Assembly: GCA_029266035.1 (NCBI GenBank)
Contig: JAJUFH010000027.1
Coordinates: 1-40,249, forward strand
Direction: 5' to 3'
Source: Sinomicrobium sp.
GTDB lineage: Bacteria; Bacteroidota; Bacteroidia; Flavobacteriales; Flavobacteriaceae
Length of the DNA: 40,249 bases
In this document: one piece after another, positions 35,115 through 40,249 of the stretch
Numbering within the stretch: position 1 is the stretch's first letter
Layout: every line of letters starts with the position of its first letter
The notes under the pieces: generated by a model
What the model saw: only the letters and a program-made list of their open reading frames with translations
The model's database searches: none
Told to the model about the DNA's origin: nothing
Program-made: the position numbers and the translations under genes

Positions 35115-36554
35115 ATGGCAAACGTAGGAGCAGTAGTAAGTAGCATCCGCAACATCATGCGTCAAGACAGAGGAATCTCTGGTGATGCACAACGATTGGA
35201 GCAGTTGGGTTGGATGCTATTCCTAAAAATAATTGACGACAAAGACCAAGAATTGGAAATCATAAAAGACAATTATGTTTCTGTAATTCCTGAAAAATTT
35301 CAATGGAGAAATTGGGCATCAGACCCAGAGGGAATGACTGGTGATGAATTGCTTGAATTTATTGACAGCAATGCACAAAGCAACAAAGGTCTTTTTGCTT
35401 CTCTTCGAGAATTGAATGTTCCTAATCATCCAAAACGTGCTGCTATTGTTCGTGAAGTGTTCGAAGGCTCAAACAACTACATGAAGTCGGGCTATGAAAT
35501 GCGGAAAGTCATTAACAAGCTTAATGAGATTGATTTCAATAACTCGGAAGACAAACACATTTTCGGAAACATCTACGAAAGCATTTTACAGGAATTGCAT
35601 GATGCAGGAAACAAAGGCGAATACTACACGCCTAGAGCCGTAACGCAATTGATGACCCAAATGACCAATCCAAAATTGGGTGAAAAGGTGCTTGACCCTG
35701 CTGCTGGAACGGGTGGTTTCTTAACGGCAGCCATTGACCATGTTCGAGAGAATTTTGTAAAAACAGTTGATGACGAACACATTTTGCAAAACAGCATTAC
35801 AGGTTGGGAACTAAAACCTGTGGCTTATGTCTTGGGCTTGACCAACTTGATACTGCACGAAATGGACGTGCCCGACTACCACTACATTGACAGTTTAAAA
35901 AAAGAGTATAACAGCATTGGTAAAAAAGACCAAGTAGATGTAATTCTTGCCAATCCGCCTTTTGGAGCGAGTATAGCAGACGGTGTAGAAACCAACTTTC
36001 CTGCAACCTATCGTTGTAAGGAATCTGCCGACTTGTTTGTGATTTTGATGCTTCAATTGCTAAAACCAAATGGACGTTGTGCCATTGTTTTACCAGACGG
36101 ATCCATAACAGGTGATGGTGTAAAAGCAAGAATTCGTGAAAAGCTTTTAACCGACACCAACCTACATACTATCATTCGCCTACCACAGACCACCTTTTTC
36201 CCTGCAATGGTAAGCACCAATTTATTATTCTTTGAAAAAGGCAGCCCGACCAAAGAAATATGGTACTACGAACACAAATTGCCCGAAGGACAAAAAAGCT
36301 ACTCTAAAACAAAACCCATTCAGTTTGAAGAATTCCAACCCGTTATTGAGTGGTGGAATAACCGAAAGGAAAGTGATGTTTCTTGGAAGGTTGATGTAGA
36401 CGACTTGAAAGATTGGGATTTGGATATAAAAAACCCAACCGTTGAAGAGAAGGAAGAACTAAAATCTTCTGCCGAAATTCTGGATTCGCTTAGAAAGAAT
36501 TTTGAAACAGGAACATCCATGATTAATGAACTTCAAACTTTAATCAAAGGATGA
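35115..36554 (+). CDS. hsdM: Type I restriction enzyme, M subunit (N6-adenine methyltransferase)
   Basis: This subunit transfers a methyl group to adenine in the target set by HsdS. The N-terminal helical domain starts around IRNIMRQDRG. The methyltransferase domain has motif I DPAAGTGGF (194-202) and motif IV NPPFG (280-284), with the phosphate-side GEYYTPRAV (169-177) typical of HsdM. At 479 aa it is full length. It begins with no gap after hsdR and overlaps hsdS by 4 bp (ATGA). Confidence 0.95.
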   Translation: MANVGAVVSSIRNIMRQDRGISGDAQRLEQLGWMLFLKIIDDKDQELEIIKDNYVSVIPEKFQWRNWASDPEGMTGDELLEFIDSNAQSNKGLFASLRELNVPNHPKRAAIVREVFEGSNNYMKSGYEMRKVINKLNEIDFNNSEDKHIFGNIYESILQELHDAGNKGEYYTPRAVTQLMTQMTNPKLGEKVLDPAAGTGGFLTAAIDHVRENFVKTVDDEHILQNSITGWELKPVAYVLGLTNLILHEMDVPDYHYIDSLKKEYNSIGKKDQVDVILANPPFGASIADGVETNFPATYRCKESADLFVILMLQLLKPNGRCAIVLPDGSITGDGVKARIREKLLTDTNLHTIIRLPQTTFFPAMVSTNLLFFEKGSPTKEIWYYEHKLPEGQKSYSKTKPIQFEEFQPVIEWWNNRKESDVSWKVDVDDLKDWDLDIKNPTVEEKEELKSSAEILDSLRKNFETGTSMINELQTLIKG

Positions 36555-38077
36555 AAGCAACGGATTCATATCGTCTAATCAATGAAAGTCCGTTAAAGGG
36601 TATCATTCTTTACTATTCAAATGTAGTACTGGAAAATATTAAGCCTGTAAAGCTTAAAACTGTAATTTCTGAGATACAAACAGGAAAAACACCGCCTAAG
36701 GCGAATTCCAAATATTATCAAAGTCAGGACATTGACTGGTTTAAACCCAGCGATATTGGAAGAAGTAAATATTTGGAAGAAGCGGAAGAAAAATTTTCAG
36801 AAATCGCATTAAAGGAAAAGAAAGGCACATTGTATCCGAAAAACACCTTGCTGATAATTGGCATTGGTGGCGGTGTAGGGCGTGTTTCATTGTTAAGGAA
36901 CGAAGGTTCTTCAAATCAACAAATCACTGGCCTTTTATTTAATGATGAAATTTTTCCTGAATGGGCATATTACTACTACTTGGTACGAGAAGATTATGTC
37001 AAGTCTCAAGCGAAAAGCATGTCCTTTCCAATTTTAAATCAAGCAAAGATTAAGAATCTGGATTTCAAATATCCTTCAAAAAATGAGCAGATTGAAGTAT
37101 GCAAATTTCTTGACCATTGTTGGGAGTGCTATTTGAACAATGCACTTCCTGAAGTTGAAACCTTTCAGATACCTCAGGAATTAAAAACATACACGATAAA
37201 GCAGTTTAGCGTTATTAAAATTGATGAAGGAATTAAAGGGTTAATTGAAAATCAAAAAGGACTTATTACCGAACTCAAACAAGCCGTTCTGCAAGAAGCT
37301 ATACAAGGCAAACTAACCGTAGAATGGCGAGAACAAAACCCTGATGTAGAATCTGCAAGTGAGTTACTCAAACGCATCAAAGCTGAAAAAGCACAACTCA
37401 TTAAGGATAAGAAAATACGAAAGGAAAAACCATTTCCGCCTATTACAGAAGATGAAATTCCTTTTGAATTACCTGAGGGTTGGGTTTGGTGTAGGTTGGG
37501 TGAGATTTTCCAAACAACATCTGGCGGAACACCGAACAGAAGTAATTCTAAATACTGGAATGGTTCAATAACTTGGTATAAATCAGGAGAATTAAATGAT
37601 GGATCACTTTCAGTAAACTCACAGGAGAAGATCACTGAACTTGGTTTGAAGGAATCTTCTGCGACTCTATTTCCTGAAGGAACTCTTTTAATTGCTATGT
37701 ATGGTGCAACTGCTGGCAAACTTGCAATCCTTAGGCGAGATGCCACAACGAATCAGGCTGTTTGTGGTTTCTACAAGAACCCATTAATTGAATCTGAATA
37801 CTTGTTTAATTATTTAATGGCAAATAGGTCAAAAATGATTTCTGAATCTTGGGGAATGTCTCAACCGAACATTAGCCAGACCTATTTGAAAAATTTTGTT
37901 TTTGCTCTTCCACCTTTAGATGAACAGAAAAGGATTGTAGAGATGGTAAAGGATTTAATGGAAACAGTTGAGCATTTAAAATCAGAAATCACTCAAAGCG
38001 AACAACTAGCCCAAATGTTAATGCAAGCGGTTTTGAAAGAAGCATTTGAAAGTAAAAAAGAAGAAGCTCATGCCTAG
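36551..38077 (+). CDS. hsdS: Type I restriction enzyme, S (specificity) subunit
   Basis: This 508-aa subunit chooses the bipartite target. Two target-recognition domains are visible: residues about 30-195 (QTGKTPPKANSKYYQ ... SFPILNQAKIKNLDF) and about 325-470 (TSGGTPNRSNSKYWNG ... QPNISQTYLKNFVFALP). Each is followed by a helical spacer, LKQAVLQEAIQGKL in the middle and EQLAQMLMQAVLKEAF at the end, which are related to each other. The two recognition domains differ in sequence, so the target is asymmetric. The N-terminal domain starts with an extra stretch of about 30 residues. It overlaps the next gene by 8 bp. Confidence 0.93.
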   Translation: MKATDSYRLINESPLKGIILYYSNVVLENIKPVKLKTVISEIQTGKTPPKANSKYYQSQDIDWFKPSDIGRSKYLEEAEEKFSEIALKEKKGTLYPKNTLLIIGIGGGVGRVSLLRNEGSSNQQITGLLFNDEIFPEWAYYYYLVREDYVKSQAKSMSFPILNQAKIKNLDFKYPSKNEQIEVCKFLDHCWECYLNNALPEVETFQIPQELKTYTIKQFSVIKIDEGIKGLIENQKGLITELKQAVLQEAIQGKLTVEWREQNPDVESASELLKRIKAEKAQLIKDKKIRKEKPFPPITEDEIPFELPEGWVWCRLGEIFQTTSGGTPNRSNSKYWNGSITWYKSGELNDGSLSVNSQEKITELGLKESSATLFPEGTLLIAMYGATAGKLAILRRDATTNQAVCGFYKNPLIESEYLFNYLMANRSKMISESWGMSQPNISQTYLKNFVFALPPLDEQKRIVEMVKDLMETVEHLKSEITQSEQLAQMLMQAVLKEAFESKKEEAHA

Positions 38078-39734
38078 ACTAAAACAAATTACGATTGAAG
38101 GCTTCCGCTCAATTTCTGATCAAATCGTTATCAACTTCCCTGAAAATCAACCGACAGTACTGATTGGAGAAAACAACTCGGGTAAATCTAATATCATTCG
38201 AGCAATTGAACTCATGTTTGGCGAGTTTCACCCCAAGTATAAAAAGCTTGATGATTATGACCACTTTGACAGAGACACAAATAATCAAATAACTATTGAG
38301 GCACAAGTTTCAGGTTTTGCAGGGCGTCTTGGCAGAGCTTCAGAATTTAGTTGTGGCGGGTTCAATTTTAGAGCAAAGAGAGGGAGTGAAAATGACTTTG
38401 CAGCGGTTCAAGCAGAAGACGGTGGCGAGAACGTATATGTGAGCACAGCACTACGTGAAGAATTGCTTTGTGTGGTAGTCAACTCGGAGCAAAATTTGAA
38501 TTACCAATTAAGCTATTCAACCAAATACACCTTGTTATCTCGTGTTACAAAAGCCTTTCACGACAAACTCACAGAAGATGAAGAAAAGGTAAACCGCCTA
38601 AAAGGTTTCTTTGAAGAAATAAAGAACACGTTTCTTGAAGTTGAAGAATTCAACGCTTTCAATACAAATATGTCTGCTCTCGCTGAAAGTGTTTTATCAA
38701 ACATGACTCATGCACTTGCGTTTGACTTCTCTGCTTATGACCCAAGTAATTATTTCAAGACAATGCGGGTTCATCCAACTGAAAATGGAGAAACTAGAGC
38801 CTATGAAGAATTAGGAACTGGACAGCAGCAGATTTTAGCACTTTCATTTGCCCACGCATACGCCAAATCATTTCTTGGTCAAGGTTTAATTTTCGTCATA
38901 GATGAACCAGAAGCACATCTGCATCCATTAGCTCAAAAATGGCTGGCAAAGCAGATGTTTAAAATGTCGGAAGATGGCTTGCAGGTAATTCTTACCACTC
39001 ATAGCCCCTACTTCATTGATTTGAAATACATCAATGGAATTAATCTTGTTCGAAAAAGTGAAGGTTCAACGTATGTAGTTAGCAATGATGCTCAATCACT
39101 TTACGATCATTGTATTGCAACTGGTTCTAATCCAGGGAAAACTCAATTGGCAACAGTAGTTCCATTTTACGCAAATCAAGCGACAGCTCATATTCTGACA
39201 GGCTTCTTTGCAAACAAGATTGTTTTAGCTGAAGGTTTAACTGAAGAACTTTCTCTGCCAGTTTATTTTTCTCGTTTAGGTTTTGACCCGACTGAATACG
39301 GAGTGGAAATTATCGGAGTGAATGGTAAAGGAAATCTAGCCAAATGGTGGCGACTTTTTACACTCTACAAAATCCCAGCCTACATCTGCTTTGACAATGA
39401 CGTTCGCTCAAAAGATGACGAAAATGGAAGTCGCAGAAAAGATGCTTTGAAAGCGATAGGAATTCCAGAAGCAGATCTTAATGGAGTACTTGGAATTGAT
39501 GACTGGAATATTTCTGAACAGTTCTGTGTGTTCGGGACTGACTTTGAAACCACAATGAGAGCTTCATTTGACGACTATGCTGAAATTGAAACTGAACAGA
39601 AAGAATTATTGGGAAGCAACTCAAAACATATTATCGCAAGAGAGACAGCAAAACGAGTAGCAATTGACGTTGAAAGTGCTGGACAACAAAGACTTTTAGA
39701 AGTGATTGAACGAATAAAAGCATTGGAAATATGA
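38070..39734 (+). CDS. OLD-family ATP-dependent nuclease (ABC ATPase plus TOPRIM)
   Basis: This 554-aa protein has an SMC-like ATPase with Walker A GENNSGKSN (about 33-41), a GTGQQQILALSF signature (about 260), Walker B LIFVIDEPEAHLHP (about 280), and TTHSPYF. A C-terminal TOPRIM nuclease follows: VLAEGLTEELSLP with the catalytic Glu and the DxD-type CFDNDVRSKDD. This domain pair defines OLD nucleases, several of which act in phage defence. The start at ATG 38070 (MPRLKQITIEGF) matches the family; a start at 38046 only adds lysines. It overlaps hsdS, so it is the fourth gene of the operon and probably a functional accessory to the restriction system. Confidence 0.88.
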   Translation: MPRLKQITIEGFRSISDQIVINFPENQPTVLIGENNSGKSNIIRAIELMFGEFHPKYKKLDDYDHFDRDTNNQITIEAQVSGFAGRLGRASEFSCGGFNFRAKRGSENDFAAVQAEDGGENVYVSTALREELLCVVVNSEQNLNYQLSYSTKYTLLSRVTKAFHDKLTEDEEKVNRLKGFFEEIKNTFLEVEEFNAFNTNMSALAESVLSNMTHALAFDFSAYDPSNYFKTMRVHPTENGETRAYEELGTGQQQILALSFAHAYAKSFLGQGLIFVIDEPEAHLHPLAQKWLAKQMFKMSEDGLQVILTTHSPYFIDLKYINGINLVRKSEGSTYVVSNDAQSLYDHCIATGSNPGKTQLATVVPFYANQATAHILTGFFANKIVLAEGLTEELSLPVYFSRLGFDPTEYGVEIIGVNGKGNLAKWWRLFTLYKIPAYICFDNDVRSKDDENGSRRKDALKAIGIPEADLNGVLGIDDWNISEQFCVFGTDFETTMRASFDDYAEIETEQKELLGSNSKHIIARETAKRVAIDVESAGQQRLLEVIERIKALEI

Positions 39735-39755
39735 TGCCAACCCTACGCATCCATA

Positions 39756-39830
39756 CACATTTGCAAGCCGCTCAAAGCCAACGCATCAGCCAAAGCTTGA
39801 CAAAGAGTGTGTCTGAGCCAACGCACGGAC
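39756..39830 (+). repeat. Accessory repeat B2 after the OLD-family gene
   Basis: This copy runs from CACATTTG (39756-39763) to GCCAACGCACGGAC (39817-39830), 53 nt apart, in the same orientation as B1. Together with A1 and A2 it gives the order A1-B1-operon-B2-A2. Confidence 0.55.
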
Positions 39831-39850
39831 GAAAAGAAAGCACGGGCATA

Positions 39851-39975
39851 CAACATTGTATAAAAGCAATAGCGGGTGAAGTGGTAAAATCAAGGTCTGT
39901 GCATTTAATAAACTTTGGTGGTGGCAGACAGGTAATCGCTCCGAAATCCGCTACTGCTCTTATACTTGACCGTTG
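39851..39975 (+). repeat. attC-like imperfect palindrome (copy A2)
   Basis: The left arm (39851-39875, CAACATTGTATAAAAGC...) pairs with the right arm (39948-39975, CCGCTACTGCTC...CCGTTG): GTATAAAAGCA faces GTATAAGAGCA and ATAGCGG faces GTAGCGG, with extra bases in the right arm. The inner motif (AAAAGCA) differs from copy A1 (AAATA) in both arms together, which is covariation expected of a folded element. It closes the type I module on its right. Confidence 0.7.
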
Positions 39976-40161
39976 GCGGTAATTTGAAGAAACAATTAAC
40001 AACGAAAAACATTCAAGAAAATGAAGCTATAAGTAACTGTAAGATAGAATAAGAATTGAAATATCCTTTAATACGCAAAGTAGAAAGGGCGATTGTTAAT
40101 ATTAAAAAATTTGAGTTATGTATATAAATTCTATATTTTTATTCCTTAAAAATCAAAGGAA

Positions 40162-40249
40162 ATGACACAATTTAAAGGACAAAATATCATAGACTTTTTG
40201 AAAGTTTTCCCGGATGATGCTTCCTGCAAGCGCTATTTGGCCGAGTTGA
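40162..40249 (+). CDS. IS1595-like transposase, N-terminal fragment (cut by window edge)
   Basis: Twenty-nine codons are visible: MTQFKGQNIIDFLKVFPDD then ASCKRYLAEL. This matches the usual N-terminus of IS1595-family transposases (xFKGxNxxxFxxxFxxxxxCxxYL), which precedes a zinc ribbon not yet reached here. The upstream terminal inverted repeat could not be identified in 39976-40161, which otherwise holds no gene I can support. Confidence 0.6.
   Translation, partial: MTQFKGQNIIDFLKVFPDDASCKRYLAEL

Noticed and set aside
39731-39982. Open frame of 83 codons after the OLD-family gene
   Set aside because: It is made of repeats B2 and A2, starts inside the previous stop region, and has no protein character.
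1-40249. CRISPR arrays, tRNA and rRNA genes
   Set aside because: Looked for regularly spaced repeats and cloverleaf or rRNA-like sequence by eye; none seen. A tRNAscan or Infernal run would be needed to be certain.

Overview
The window reads as chromosomal DNA of a marine or soil Bacteroidota bacterium, most likely in the family Flavobacteriaceae. The evidence is the Bacteroidota-type parE-parC pair, -7 promoter elements of the form TAnnTTTG, little Shine-Dalgarno signal, many small lipoproteins with acidic residues after the lipobox Cys, TPR-type histidine kinases paired with LuxR regulators, and a fused E1 2-oxoacid dehydrogenase. No species can be named from the sequence alone.

Positions 1-26334 are ordinary core genome of moderate GC. 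On the minus strand lie parC, parE and the GTPase ychF. On the plus strand follow uvrA, a LOG-family protein, a large envelope protein (a dead M1-peptidase-like domain joined to an apparent outer-membrane barrel), a PhnA-type protein, a fused 2-oxoacid dehydrogenase E1 and a CPA1 cation/proton antiporter. Next come a small lipoprotein, an AraC regulator split by an in-frame TAG, and an SDR oxidoreductase. A minus-strand cluster of four secreted proteins or lipoproteins diverges from a TPR histidine kinase/LuxR response regulator pair. The two units share an intergenic region whose CCCCC-AAAA-GGGGG palindrome sits about 43-45 bp from both predicted start sites.

From about 26.34 kb to the right edge the window is an AT-richer accessory island made of self-contained modules. 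In order these are a truncated gene, an RNase HI with a zinc ribbon, an AraC C-terminal remnant, a ribbon-helix-helix/PIN toxin-antitoxin pair, a tyrosine recombinase, a type II restriction-modification system (NgoBV/NlaIV-like REase, C5-cytosine methylase, DUF6471 protein), a four-gene type I restriction operon (hsdR-hsdM-hsdS plus an OLD-family ATPase/TOPRIM nuclease), and the start of an IS1595-like transposase.

The most interesting feature is a repeated, imperfectly palindromic element of about 120 bp. It has two clear copies flanking the type I operon (32493-32614 and 39851-39975) and two further right-arm copies (26683-26710 and 27676-27703). All four point the same way and each lies just upstream of a plus-strand module. 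The arms pair, the right arm carries a few extra bases, and the inner arm sequence covaries within each element. This resembles the cassette/attC logic of integrons, but the only recombinase in view is XerC-like, has a HARP-like N-terminal extension, and lacks the IntI-specific insert. A cassette-like defence island served by attC-like hairpins is the hypothesis most worth testing here.
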